Position numbers and translations under genes: made by a program
The notes under the pieces: generated by a model
What the model was told of the DNA's origin: nothing
Seen by the model: the letters and a program-made list of their open reading frames with translations, nothing else
The model's database searches: none
Source: Gemmatimonas aurantiaca
GTDB taxonomy: Bacteria > Gemmatimonadota > Gemmatimonadetes > Gemmatimonadales > Gemmatimonadaceae
Assembly: GCF_037190085.1 (NCBI RefSeq)
Contig: NZ_JBBCJO010000009.1
Span: 1-64,000, forward strand
DNA length: 64,000 bases
Direction of reading: 5' to 3'
In this document: positions 25,872 to 34,797 of the stretch, piece by piece
Layout: every line of letters begins with the position of its first letter
How positions within the stretch are numbered: the stretch's first letter is position 1

Positions 25872-26219
25872 CGCGATCATCTTTCATCCCCTTTCATCAT
25901 CCGCCGTCATCACCTCATCGTTCGGACGATTCCCGCGATTCGGGATCTCAACGAGCGGGTGCTGGAGAAACTCACCGTGACATGCGCCCGACAACGATCG
26001 TCGGGCCATGGACTTTCATTCTGTTCCGCCGACACGCTGGGTATTCTGCATTCCTCTGATGGCGGGAGTGCAGGTCTGTGACTGCACACGAACGGATCGC
26101 CTATCGCAGCGGTCTCGCACGATATGCCTGGTCGTCGGGATCAGCAAAGCCGGTTCCACGTCCACGATGAGCAAAGCCCGGCGTGGAATTCGATGAGGCA
26201 TGCGGACGGAGATCTCCGT

Positions 26220-26316
26220 TCAGTTCCGACGGAGCCAGATGATCAGACCGGCCAGCACCACCGCGGCCAGAAAGAGCAGAAAGCCATCACCGCCCCAATT
26301 CCATAGTTTGTCCATA
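26220..26316 (-). pseudogene. Possible small membrane protein, frame-interrupted
   Basis: From an ATG at 26316 the minus strand reads MDKLWNWGGDGF. One base later, across a TTTT run (26280-26283), another frame continues FLLFLAAVVLAGLIIWLRRN and stops at 26220. Joined, they give a 31-residue single-span protein of typical small-membrane-protein form. As written, only a 22-codon frame from an ATG at 26288 is intact. It is either a one-base frameshift of a real small gene, a sequencing error, or chance. Confidence 0.3.
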
Positions 26317-26477
26317 TGTATTCAAATTGCGCTGAACCATGCGCGTGTCAAACATTTTGAGTCAATCGCGTGATACGACGCACGGGCCTATTGGCCCAAA
26401 GTACAGGATTGCGCCCTGAAATCCCCTTTATGATAATTTCCGATCAACAAACTCGGGTATTCTTTTTCCCTGCCAAC

Positions 26478-27677
26478 ATGACGGCGCGCAGTCTCTCGAT
26501 GATCCGCAGCGTGTTCTTCTGGACACATCTGGTCATGGGCATCACCGGCGGCATCATCATCTTCATCATGTCGCTCACCGGCGTGCTCCTCGGTTTCGAG
26601 CGACAGTTGATCGCCAGCCTGGATGGTGCGCCGGTTGCGACCGTGCCCTCTGCGCAGGCGACTCGCCTGGATGTCGATCAGTTGCTCGCTCGCAGCGGTG
26701 CCTCGGCCGACCCCATTGCCAGCATTGCGATCAAGGCGGGGGCGCAGGAACCGGTGACGATCCGCTTCCGCGATCGTGAGCGGCCGTCCCTCCTGGTGAA
26801 TCCCTATACGGCGGACGTGATACCACCGGTGACCGGGGGCAAGACGGCCGCATTCATGTCGTGGCTGCGAGGTTGGCATCGATGGCTGGGGGTGACCGGG
26901 GAGTCCCGTCCATTGGCCCGGGCCATCACGGGCGCCTGCAACGCCGCCTTTCTGTTGCTCGTGCTCACGGGGTTCGTGATCTGGTTGCCGAGACGTCTTT
27001 CGGCGGCCGCGTTCCGCACCGCAGCCATTTTCAATGTGCGGCTCGCGGGCAAGGCGCGCGACTTCAATTGGCACAACAGCCTGGGCATCTGGTCGGCGCT
27101 CCCGCTGGCGGCAGTCGTGGCGACCGCGATGTTCATCTCCTATCAATGGCCGGGACGATTGCTGGACAAGTACTTCGGCAATCCCAGGGAACGCGCCGCG
27201 GCGACCGCAATTCCTTCGACTCCGGGAACAGCGAACACATCACGTCCCTCCGGTGAAGCCGGGGAACCACGCCCGGGCAATAGCCTCGTTCCTCTTGCCG
27301 GCATGATGCAGACTGTCACCATGACGAGACCGGAGTGGCAATCCATAACCATCACGATTCCTCCCCGGCCCGACAGCGCCCTGCAGTTTGCGGTCGCCGA
27401 GGGGAATACCTATCGTCCCGACCTTCGTCATCAGTACTTCTTCGATGCGTCGACGGCACAGCTGCTGCGTACGTCGAACTACGATTCACTCAGCACCAGC
27501 CGCAAGATCCGGGCGTGGTACCGGTTCGGTCACACCGGTGAAGTGTTCGGTGTGACCGGTCAGCTCATCGCGACGCTGGTCTCGTTTGTCGGTGTGGTGC
27601 TGGTGTATACCGGCTTTGCTCTCTCGTGGCGTCGCCTGGCCGCGTTTCTCCGACGCCGGCGACGGGGTATCGCCTGA
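26478..27677 (+). CDS. PepSY-associated transmembrane-helix protein
   Basis: The protein has 399 residues. There are four clear membrane segments: FFWTHLVMGITGGIIIFIMSLTGVLL, AFLLLVLTGFVIWLP, LGIWSALPLAAVVATAMFISY and IATLVSFVGVVLVYTGFALSW. Between them lie PepSY-type periplasmic parts with HRWLG, NWHNSLG and FGHTGEVFG His motifs. This is the PiuB/iron-regulated membrane protein family, often next to TonB siderophore receptors and suggested to act as a ferric reductase. No iron genes are adjacent here. The first 36 possible codons look non-coding, so I start at 26478, though without a clear ribosome site. Confidence 0.83.
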   Translation: MTARSLSMIRSVFFWTHLVMGITGGIIIFIMSLTGVLLGFERQLIASLDGAPVATVPSAQATRLDVDQLLARSGASADPIASIAIKAGAQEPVTIRFRDRERPSLLVNPYTADVIPPVTGGKTAAFMSWLRGWHRWLGVTGESRPLARAITGACNAAFLLLVLTGFVIWLPRRLSAAAFRTAAIFNVRLAGKARDFNWHNSLGIWSALPLAAVVATAMFISYQWPGRLLDKYFGNPRERAAATAIPSTPGTANTSRPSGEAGEPRPGNSLVPLAGMMQTVTMTRPEWQSITITIPPRPDSALQFAVAEGNTYRPDLRHQYFFDASTAQLLRTSNYDSLSTSRKIRAWYRFGHTGEVFGVTGQLIATLVSFVGVVLVYTGFALSWRRLAAFLRRRRRGIA

Positions 27678-27687
27678 CGATCCCGGG

Positions 27688-28122
27688 TTACCTCTTCAAC
27701 GCCAGGATCAGCACGCCACCGGCGACCAGGGCAATGCCGACCCACTCGCGCATCGATGGACGCTCTCCGAGGACGGCAAACGCGAAGACGGCGACGAGGA
27801 CGAGGCTGAATTTGTCCACCGGGGCAACCTTCGATGCGTCGCCGTTCTGCAGAGCGCGGAAGTAACACACCCATGAGGCGCCGGTGGCCAGACCGGACAG
27901 TCCCAGGTAAAACCAGGTCCGCGACGACAGGTCGAGTGGATTGCTCCATTTTCCGGCGACGGCGACGAATACCGACAGCACCAGCAGGATGATGACCGTG
28001 CGGATGAGTGTCGCGAGATCGGCGTCGACTCCCTGCACGCCGATCTTGGCGAAAATGGTCGTCAGTGCGGCAAACACCGCGGACAGCGCGGCCCAGAGGA
28101 ACCAGTTGCCCGATGTCGTCAT
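27688..28122 (-). CDS. EamA-like (EmrE-size) membrane protein
   Basis: The protein has 144 residues and about five hydrophobic helices, which is half the size of a normal EamA transporter. Motifs include FAALTTIFAKIGVQGVD at the start and FSLVLVAVFAFAVLGERPSMREWVGIALVAGGVLIL at the end, typical of the YnfA/EamA single-repeat group. It probably forms dimers. Substrate unknown. It lies 44 bp downstream of the kelch gene on the same strand and is convergent with the PepSY gene. Confidence 0.82.
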   Translation of the reverse strand: MTTSGNWFLWAALSAVFAALTTIFAKIGVQGVDADLATLIRTVIILLVLSVFVAVAGKWSNPLDLSSRTWFYLGLSGLATGASWVCYFRALQNGDASKVAPVDKFSLVLVAVFAFAVLGERPSMREWVGIALVAGGVLILALKR

Positions 28123-28166
28123 GGTGAATACGATCGGCTGATGTTGTCCTGCGTGATGGTGGCCCC

Positions 28167-29285
28167 TCACCGATACCGGAATCGCCACACACCCGCGGTG
28201 TTCCGAATGTTGTTCGAATAACCGCCGGTGATCACGACGTCGCCATCGGTCAGCATGGCACTCGCCGCAAAATGATAGGTGTCGGGAAGAGCGCCGGCCA
28301 CTTCACGAAAGGTCCTGCCGGCAACGTCGAAGACTTCGGCAACCCGCGCTCCCGACGTCACCAGCACATTGCCTCCGGGCAGCACCATCGATGTGCCGGT
28401 GATCTTGTATCGACGATGAGCCATCGAGGGTCCGGGCTCGAACGTCGCGGCCCCGGGATCGTAGATCTCGGTGGATGCGTAGTAGGTACGATCGGTCCGG
28501 TCTGCTCCACCGATGATCAATACCCGGCCATCCGGCAGCCTGGCCGCGTCGTGTTTGTGCCGCGCCATGCGGAGCATACCCGCCTGCACGAATCGATTGG
28601 TCCGGGGTTGAAAGACCTCCGCACTCGCATGGACCACCATATTCTGACGACGCCCGGCATGGCCGCCCACGACGAGCACACGGCCATCCCCGAGCAACGT
28701 CGCGGTGTGCCCCTCGCGGGGGACATGCATCGGCCCCACGGACTCGCTGCGGCCGGTTTCCGGATCGTACACCTCCGCGCTGGCGAGAAAAGCCCAGCCC
28801 TCTCCCACACCGCCGATGAACAACACTCGTCCATCGGGCAGCAGCGTCGCCGTATGGCCACTTCTCCCCACCATCAGCGAACCCACTTCACGGAAGCGGC
28901 GCGTGGAGGGTTCGAACATCTCGATGGATGCGAGATATTCCCCGTTGTAACCACCCGCGAGCAGCACGCGGCCATCAGGAAGCCGCGTAGCCGTGTGTCC
29001 GGCCCTGCGCTGCGAGAGAGGAGGCAGTTGCTGCAGCGTGTCTCCCGCCGGGTCGAACAGTTCCGCGCTGGCCAGGCTGCCGCCGCCATCCGCCATGCCC
29101 CCCGTCAACAGCACCTGACCCGAAAGCAGTGTGGTGGCCGTGTGCGCGGCGCGGGCCGTGTGCAGTGTGGCAACCGGCCGGATGACCGGCTTCGCTGGGG
29201 AGTTCGATGTGGAAGAGGAAGCGGACGCAATGAACAGTATCGGACACAACGTGGGGACGATTCTCGACGCGAGACGGGCAAGCAT
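28167..29285 (-). CDS. Secreted kelch-repeat protein
   Basis: The protein has 372 residues from the ATG at 29285 with a signal-like N-terminus. At least six kelch repeats are visible by the recurring GHTATLLPDGRVLFIGG pattern followed by ASAEVYDP. These should form a beta-propeller at the cell surface or in the periplasm. Such proteins are common in Myxococcota and Gemmatimonadota, and their ligands are unknown. GAGG lies 5 nt before the start. Confidence 0.82.
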   Translation of the reverse strand: MLARLASRIVPTLCPILFIASASSSTSNSPAKPVIRPVATLHTARAAHTATTLLSGQVLLTGGMADGGGSLASAELFDPAGDTLQQLPPLSQRRAGHTATRLPDGRVLLAGGYNGEYLASIEMFEPSTRRFREVGSLMVGRSGHTATLLPDGRVLFIGGVGEGWAFLASAEVYDPETGRSESVGPMHVPREGHTATLLGDGRVLVVGGHAGRRQNMVVHASAEVFQPRTNRFVQAGMLRMARHKHDAARLPDGRVLIIGGADRTDRTYYASTEIYDPGAATFEPGPSMAHRRYKITGTSMVLPGGNVLVTSGARVAEVFDVAGRTFREVAGALPDTYHFAASAMLTDGDVVITGGYSNNIRNTAGVWRFRYR

Positions 29286-29390
29286 GGGAACCTCGTGAAG
29301 ACACCTGAAGGCACCTGAACGCACGTGAGTGCAACGGACGGCAAACCGGAACTTCTCCGACATCTTGGATGCCGCTGCCCGGCCGTGCGT

Positions 29391-29741
29391 TTATCGCAGG
29401 ATCCTGCTCATCGCTTTCCCCCTGGCGAGTTCATCGACCAGCTTGTCCAGATAGCGGATCTTCTGCATGAGTGGGTCTTCCACATCCTCGACACGAACAC
29501 CGCAGACCACGCCGGTGATGCGTGCCGCATTGGGATGCATGGCCGGAGCCTGCGCAAAGAATGTCTCGAAGTCCGTTCCGTCATCGATCTGCTGCTGCAG
29601 CTCCGCCGGAGCATAGCCCGTCAACCAGCAGATGATCTGATCCACCTCGGCTTTCGTACGCTGCTTGCGCTCGGCCTTCTGCACATAGTGTGGATAGACG
29701 CTGGCGAACTTGGTCGTGAAGATACGGTGACGGGGCGTCAT
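29391..29741 (-). CDS. DUF2200-family protein (copy 1)
   Basis: The protein has 116 residues and matches DUF2200: [39 protein letters not shown], then [35 protein letters not shown]. Function unknown. A close paralogue (114 residues) is encoded at 53699-54043. It is divergent from the helicase gene, with about 106 bp between start codons. Confidence 0.88.
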   Translation of the reverse strand: MTPRHRIFTTKFASVYPHYVQKAERKQRTKAEVDQIICWLTGYAPAELQQQIDDGTDFETFFAQAPAMHPNAARITGVVCGVRVEDVEDPLMQKIRYLDKLVDELARGKAMSRILR

Positions 29742-29847
29742 GGCACTCTCTGCGTATCGTCGGGAGGTTCGAAGAGGAAGATGTAATGTACCCTTGACCT
29801 ATTGGCCGGTTGAAATCCGGATTCTGTCATGGCCGTTATTATTCGGT

Positions 29848-32424
29848 ATGCCGAACGGCAGTCCCCCTTCCCCCGCTTCCACGGGCGCTGTCGAGCGCGT
29901 GGAGCACTGGTTCGCCACCCGTGGCTGGGAGCCGTTCGCCTTTCAGCGTGAGGTATGGGACGCATACCTGGCCGGCGAGTCGGGCCTCATTCATGCGGCA
30001 ACAGGAACGGGCAAGACCTACGCGGCCTGGATGGGACCGGTCATCGAAGCGCTGGCGGAGAATGCGAAGCCACGTCGCGCCCGCCGGCGCTCCGAGGCCA
30101 TGCCGCTCCGTGTACTCTGGATCACACCGCTGCGGGCACTGGCGGCCGACACGGAACAGGCCTTGCGCGATCCCATCGAGGCGCTGGGATTGCCGTGGAC
30201 CGTGGAATCGCGCACCGGTGATACGAGTCAAGCCCGGCGCGCCAGACAGCGGCAGCAGCTGCCCACGGCGCTGGTCACGACACCGGAATCCCTCTCGTTG
30301 CTGCTCTGTCGCCGCGATCACGCGGCATTGTTCACGGACCTCCGATGCGTGGTGGTCGACGAGTGGCATGAACTGCTGTCCACCAAACGTGGTGCGCAGG
30401 TCGAATTGTGTCTCGCCCGACTGCGCGCACTCTGTCCACACCTTCGCACCTGGGGCCTTTCGGCGACCCTCGGCAATCTCGACGTGGCTGCACAGACGCT
30501 GCTCGGGTACCAGGGTGACGGCGCACCGCGACCCGCCCGTCTCGTGCGCGGTGTCGTGCCCAAGGCCGTCGAAATCGAAGCGCTCGTTCCGGAGACCATG
30601 GATCGGTTTCCGTGGGCCGGCCACCTCAATACGAAGTTGCTGCCGGAGGTGATGCGACGCCTCGAACAGGCCACGAGCGCCATCGTGTTCACCAATACCC
30701 GCTCGCAGTGCGAAATCTGGTTCCAGAGCATCATCGCGGCGAATCCTTCCTGGTTCGAGTTCACGGCCATCCATCATGGTTCGCTCTCGCGTCGGCAACG
30801 GGAGGATGTGGAGGACGGTCTCAAGACGGGTCGGTATCGCATCGTGGTGGCCACCAGTTCACTCGACCTCGGTGTCGACTTCACACCCGTGGACATGGTG
30901 ATGCAGGTGGGAAGCCCCAAGGGCGTGGCGCGCCTTCTTCAACGTGCCGGACGCTCCGGACACAATCCCGGCCGCACGTCGCGCATCGTGTGCGTTCCCA
31001 CCCATGCGTTCGAACTGGTGGAAGTGTCGGCGGCGCGCGATGCGATCGCGGCCAACCGTATCGAAAGCCGCGATCCACTCGACCGCCCTCTCGATCTGCT
31101 GGCCCAGCATCTGGTGACGCTGGCGTTGGGCGGCGGTTTCCGACGCGATACCGTGCTGGCGGAGCTGCGCACCACCCGCGCCTACCGTCTGCTCACCGAG
31201 GCGGAACTCGACTGGGTGATTGCCTTCATCACCCATGGCGGTGAGGCGCTGCGCGCCTATCCGGAGTACGCCAAGGTCCATGAAGTCGACGACACCTATG
31301 TGGTGACCGACCGGCGCGTCGCCCTGCGTCATGTGCTCAACATCGGTACCATCGTGAGTGACGCGGCAATCGCCGTGAAGTATCTCTCGGGCCGGAGGCT
31401 GGGCACGGTGGAGGAGTCGTTCGTGTCGCGTCTCTCACCGGGCGACAAGTTCATCTTCGCCGGTCAACCGCTGGAATTCGTGCGTCTGCGCGATCTGGTC
31501 GCCTGGGTGCGGAAGGCCAAGGGAATGAGTGGTGCGATTCCGCGCTGGCAGGGTGCACGCATGCCGCTCTCCACGGAATTGGCTGCCGCGGTCCGTGACA
31601 CCCTCGAGGCAGCCCGTCTCGGTGTCTACCCGAGCCGGGAGATGGAGGCCGTCCGACCGGTGCTCGAAACCCAGGCGGAACGGAGCGTGATTCCCCGTCC
31701 TGACGAACTGCTCATCGAGCGCACCGAGACCCGGGACGGCCATCATGTGTTCGTCTATCCCTTCGAGGGGCGCCTCGTGCACGAGGGGCTGGCCGCCCTG
31801 TGCGCCTATCGGATTGCGCAATTGGGCCCCATCAGCTTCTCGTTCTCGGCGAACGACTATGGTTTCGAGTTGCTGAGTCCAGACCCCGCACCACTCGAAG
31901 AGGCGCTGGAAGCCGGCCTCTTCTCGACGACGCACCTGCTGTACGATATCACGCACAGTCTCAACGCAGCCGAATTGGCGCGTCGCCAGTTCCGCGAGAT
32001 CGCACGCGTAGCGGGGCTCATCTTTCAGGGTTATCCCGGTCAGTCGAAGAGCATGAAACAGGTACAGGCGTCCAGCAGCCTGCTGTACGATGTGTTCACG
32101 AAGTACGACGAGGGCAACCTGCTGGTCCGGCAGGCGCAGCGCGAAGTACTGGAGCGGCAACTCGAGGCGAGCCGTCTCGGCCGTGTGCTGGAACGGCTCT
32201 CGGTGAGCACGGTGCGGCTGGTGGACGTGGAGCGTCCCACGCCGCTCGCGTTTCCGCTCATGGTGGACATCACGCGCGCCAGGTTGAGCACCGAAAAACT
32301 CACCCAGCGGGTGCGCCGTATGACCGTGGCCGCCGAAAAACCCACCCGCAGCGGACAGGCGAGTGTGTTTCGCATCGGAGAGAGGGTACAACGCCTGATG
32401 GGTGGCAGCGGAGCATCGCCGTGA
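29848..32424 (+). CDS. Ligase-associated DEXH-box helicase (Lhr-like)
   Basis: The protein has 858 residues. Walker A is AATGTGKTYAAW, motif II DEWH, SAT in GLSATLGN, and motif VI QRAGRSGHNPGRTSR. The large C-terminal half is that of the ligase-associated DNA damage response helicases, a branch of the Lhr family. It acts with PdeM, whose gene overlaps by 4 nt (GTGA). The usual partners, an ATP-dependent ligase and an exonuclease, are not adjacent. A TTATTAT box (29837-29843) lies 5 nt before the ATG, suggesting leaderless expression. The frame is open to 29740, but that region does not look coding. Confidence 0.88.
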   Translation: MPNGSPPSPASTGAVERVEHWFATRGWEPFAFQREVWDAYLAGESGLIHAATGTGKTYAAWMGPVIEALAENAKPRRARRRSEAMPLRVLWITPLRALAADTEQALRDPIEALGLPWTVESRTGDTSQARRARQRQQLPTALVTTPESLSLLLCRRDHAALFTDLRCVVVDEWHELLSTKRGAQVELCLARLRALCPHLRTWGLSATLGNLDVAAQTLLGYQGDGAPRPARLVRGVVPKAVEIEALVPETMDRFPWAGHLNTKLLPEVMRRLEQATSAIVFTNTRSQCEIWFQSIIAANPSWFEFTAIHHGSLSRRQREDVEDGLKTGRYRIVVATSSLDLGVDFTPVDMVMQVGSPKGVARLLQRAGRSGHNPGRTSRIVCVPTHAFELVEVSAARDAIAANRIESRDPLDRPLDLLAQHLVTLALGGGFRRDTVLAELRTTRAYRLLTEAELDWVIAFITHGGEALRAYPEYAKVHEVDDTYVVTDRRVALRHVLNIGTIVSDAAIAVKYLSGRRLGTVEESFVSRLSPGDKFIFAGQPLEFVRLRDLVAWVRKAKGMSGAIPRWQGARMPLSTELAAAVRDTLEAARLGVYPSREMEAVRPVLETQAERSVIPRPDELLIERTETRDGHHVFVYPFEGRLVHEGLAALCAYRIAQLGPISFSFSANDYGFELLSPDPAPLEEALEAGLFSTTHLLYDITHSLNAAELARRQFREIARVAGLIFQGYPGQSKSMKQVQASSSLLYDVFTKYDEGNLLVRQAQREVLERQLEASRLGRVLERLSVSTVRLVDVERPTPLAFPLMVDITRARLSTEKLTQRVRRMTVAAEKPTRSGQASVFRIGERVQRLMGGSGASP

Positions 32425-33101
32425 CGCATGACGGCGCATACGGGATGACGGGCGCACTCGACATCATGGTCGTCGGACAACCGGCGACCTTGCTGCCGTC
32501 CCGTGCGCTCTGGTTGCCCACACTCGACACCCTCGTAGTGGCCGATCTTCACTGGGGCAAGGCCGCCGCGTTCCGCGCCGCGCATGTTCCGGTGCCCATG
32601 GGCACCACGTCGAACGACCTGGCGCGCCTCTCCCATGCATTCACGTCCACGCAGGCCGAACACCTCGTCATACTCGGCGACCTGCTGCACGCGCGTGAGG
32701 GCCGGCACGCCGAGACGCTGCGCACCATCGCCGACTGGCGCGCGGCGCATCCGCATGTGCGTATCACGCTGGTGCGGGGCAACCACGATGTGCGCGCCGG
32801 CGATCCCCCATCGATCCTGCGTGTGCACTGCGTGGATCCGCCCTACAGGCTGGGGCCGTTCGTGTGCACCCATGAACCACTGCCGAGTACCGAGGGATAT
32901 GTACTGAGCGGGCACCTGCACCCCTCCGTTTCCATGTACGGACGCGGCAGACAGAGCGTGCGATTGCCGGCATTCGTTTTTGGCCCTGATGTGGGTGTCT
33001 TGCCGGCCTTCTCGAGTTTCACCGGCGGTGGCATGTATGAACGGAACGAACGCGATCGGCTGTTCGTCGTGGCGGATGAGGTGATTGCGCTGGAAAGATG
33101 A
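32421..33101 (+). CDS. pdeM: PdeM, ligase-associated phosphoesterase
   Basis: The protein has 226 residues from the GTG at 32421. Calcineurin-like phosphoesterase motifs are complete: ADLHWGK (DxH), LGDLLH (GD), RGNHD (GNHD), CTHEP and SGHLHP (GHxH). It is the metallo-phosphoesterase of the ligase-associated DNA damage response set. The GTG overlaps the helicase TGA in the coupling arrangement GTGA and has GGAG 7 nt upstream; an ATG at 32445 is an alternative. Confidence 0.88.
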   Translation: MTHDGAYGMTGALDIMVVGQPATLLPSRALWLPTLDTLVVADLHWGKAAAFRAAHVPVPMGTTSNDLARLSHAFTSTQAEHLVILGDLLHAREGRHAETLRTIADWRAAHPHVRITLVRGNHDVRAGDPPSILRVHCVDPPYRLGPFVCTHEPLPSTEGYVLSGHLHPSVSMYGRGRQSVRLPAFVFGPDVGVLPAFSSFTGGGMYERNERDRLFVVADEVIALER

Positions 33102-33273
33102 TCGCTGCACGAGTCAGACACGGTCGCCGCCCAGCCGTACCTCCGCCGGTATGATGGCCCGTCCCGCGGGTTCAACACATTGCAGACCCATGTTCACCGC
33201 AGCATTGCCGAGAGCCGAAGAGGTCCCGGATATCATGGTCGCTGAAAGCCCCCGCCAGCAGGAGACTCCCTTC

Positions 33274-34728
33274 ATGCCGCTACACCGCCGCACGACCTCC
33301 CTCCGGAGGTGCTCATTCCCGCTGTTGTTCACCCTCGCGGTGATCCCGCTCGTCTTCCCCCGTGATGCCCGTGCGCAGGAGACGGCACTCATCGTGCGGG
33401 GTGGATGGCTCTTCACGGCCACTGCCGACACCGTGGAACGGAATCGCGGCCTGTTCGTGAAAGGCGGAAAGTTTCTGGTCACGGATGGCAACTTCCGCGA
33501 CCAGGATACCACACGTGCTCGCGTGATCACTCTGGCCGACGACGAGTATGTCCTGCCCGGACTCGTGGACGTGCACGCGCACTACAACATGACGCTCGGC
33601 GACAATGGTACACGACAGGACGAATATCACTACAACCCACTCATCTTCCTGGCCAATGGCGTCACCACCACCTTCCCCGCTGGAGAATATGACCCGAAAG
33701 GAATGATGGAGGCCCGCCAGCGGATCGACCGGGGACTTCAGCCCGGCCCTCGCATCTTCAACTCGGGCCCCTATTTCGGAACCGCACGTCCGGACTGGAA
33801 TCAGAATGCCACCACCGAGGACATCTATCGGGAGGTGGACTACTGGGCCGAACAGGGGGCACGTGGTTTCAAGGCCAAAGGCATCAGCCCCGGGCATCTC
33901 AAGCCTCTCATCGATCGCGCCCATTTTCACGGACTTCCCGTGGCGGCCCATCTGGAGTCGGGCTTCCGGAACACCACCAACGCCGCCGATGCCGTACGCA
34001 TGGGAATCGACCGGGTGGAACACATCCTGGGCGGTGAGGCGCTTTCCCGTGACAGGACAGCCTATCCGTCGTGGATCCACGTGGATACCGCGTCGCGGGA
34101 ATTCAAGGACATTGTACGACTCTTCATCCAGAACCGTGTCGCCTTCGATCCGACGATCACGGCACCTGTCTATTTCAGCACCGTCGACGACAAGCCGGGT
34201 TTCGATTTCTGGGTCGACGAGTCGCAGTTCTTCACCCCCGAAGTGCAGGCCTGGGTGAAGAGACAACCCCCGCGCAAACCATATCCGCTGTTCGACTCAC
34301 TCTATCTCGCCATGTTGCGTACGACGCGCGCCTTCCATGACGCGGGGGGTATCGTGACGATGGGCACGGACAATCCGAGTCGCGGTCAGTATCTGGCCGG
34401 CTTCTCATCGCACCGGGAACTGCATGCGCTCACCATCGCCGGCATCGCACCCGCGGCGGTGTTGCGGATAGGCACCATCAATGGCGCACGTTCACTCGGC
34501 GCCGGCGATCTGCTCGGCAGCATAGAACGCGGCAAGCTGGCTGATCTCTTCGTCATCCGCGGCAATCCACTCACCGATATCCGCAACACACGCCACGTGC
34601 GGCTGGTGATCAAGGGTGGCGCCGTCCACGAAGCGGCAACTCTGTTGGATCAGGCCAGAGGAAAGATCGGTTTCACCGCCCCGCGTGCCGCATCTCCCGG
34701 CCCGGCCCGACGCCCTGGCTCCCGATAG
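33274..34728 (+). CDS. Secreted amidohydrolase-family protein
   Basis: The protein has 484 residues and a signal peptide ending in ARAQET. Metal-dependent hydrolase signature: HxH in VDVHAHYN, Lys in FKAKGISPGH, His in AAHLESG and VEHILGG, and Asp in MGTDNPS. The C-terminus has the ERGKLADLFVIRGNPL segment of imidazolonepropionase-like enzymes. AGGAG 9 nt before the ATG at 33274 supports this start over earlier in-frame ones. It is about 30% longer than the paralogue at 9491. Substrate unknown. A strong terminator follows. Confidence 0.86.
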   Translation: MPLHRRTTSLRRCSFPLLFTLAVIPLVFPRDARAQETALIVRGGWLFTATADTVERNRGLFVKGGKFLVTDGNFRDQDTTRARVITLADDEYVLPGLVDVHAHYNMTLGDNGTRQDEYHYNPLIFLANGVTTTFPAGEYDPKGMMEARQRIDRGLQPGPRIFNSGPYFGTARPDWNQNATTEDIYREVDYWAEQGARGFKAKGISPGHLKPLIDRAHFHGLPVAAHLESGFRNTTNAADAVRMGIDRVEHILGGEALSRDRTAYPSWIHVDTASREFKDIVRLFIQNRVAFDPTITAPVYFSTVDDKPGFDFWVDESQFFTPEVQAWVKRQPPRKPYPLFDSLYLAMLRTTRAFHDAGGIVTMGTDNPSRGQYLAGFSSHRELHALTIAGIAPAAVLRIGTINGARSLGAGDLLGSIERGKLADLFVIRGNPLTDIRNTRHVRLVIKGGAVHEAATLLDQARGKIGFTAPRAASPGPARRPGSR

Positions 34729-34738
34729 GCGCGAGACG

Positions 34739-34775
34739 GGAAAGGGCCGACGTCCCTCCAACGTCGGCCCTTTCC
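34739..34775. terminator. Bidirectional terminator between amidohydrolase and M28 genes
   Basis: A perfect 15-bp stem (34739-34753 with 34761-34775) with a 7-nt loop ends in CTTTCC on one side and GGAAAG on the other. It serves both convergent genes. Confidence 0.85.
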
Positions 34776-34797
34776 TTCACCCCCGTCTCAATGACAC

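Larger units (their letters stand above)
25785..26477. other. Gene-poor stretch between the stress island and the PepSY gene
   Basis: It contains the sigma54-like element of the WFGD-motif gene (25857-25871) and, at 26220-26316, a possible very small membrane-protein reading frame. The A/T-rich leader of the PepSY gene lies at the right end. I see no other convincing gene, RNA or repeat. Confidence 0.55.

Noticed and set aside
26016..26201. Minus-strand frame of 61 codons (MPHRIPRRALLIVDVEPALL...)
   Set aside because: No ribosome site, no family, Arg-rich composition after the first 20 residues.
33114..33250. Possible C-terminal coding remnant on the minus strand (GNAAVNMGLQCVEPAGRAII)
   Set aside because: It looks protein-like, but it has no clear upstream frame or family, and overlaps the leader of the amidohydrolase. 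Too weak to list.
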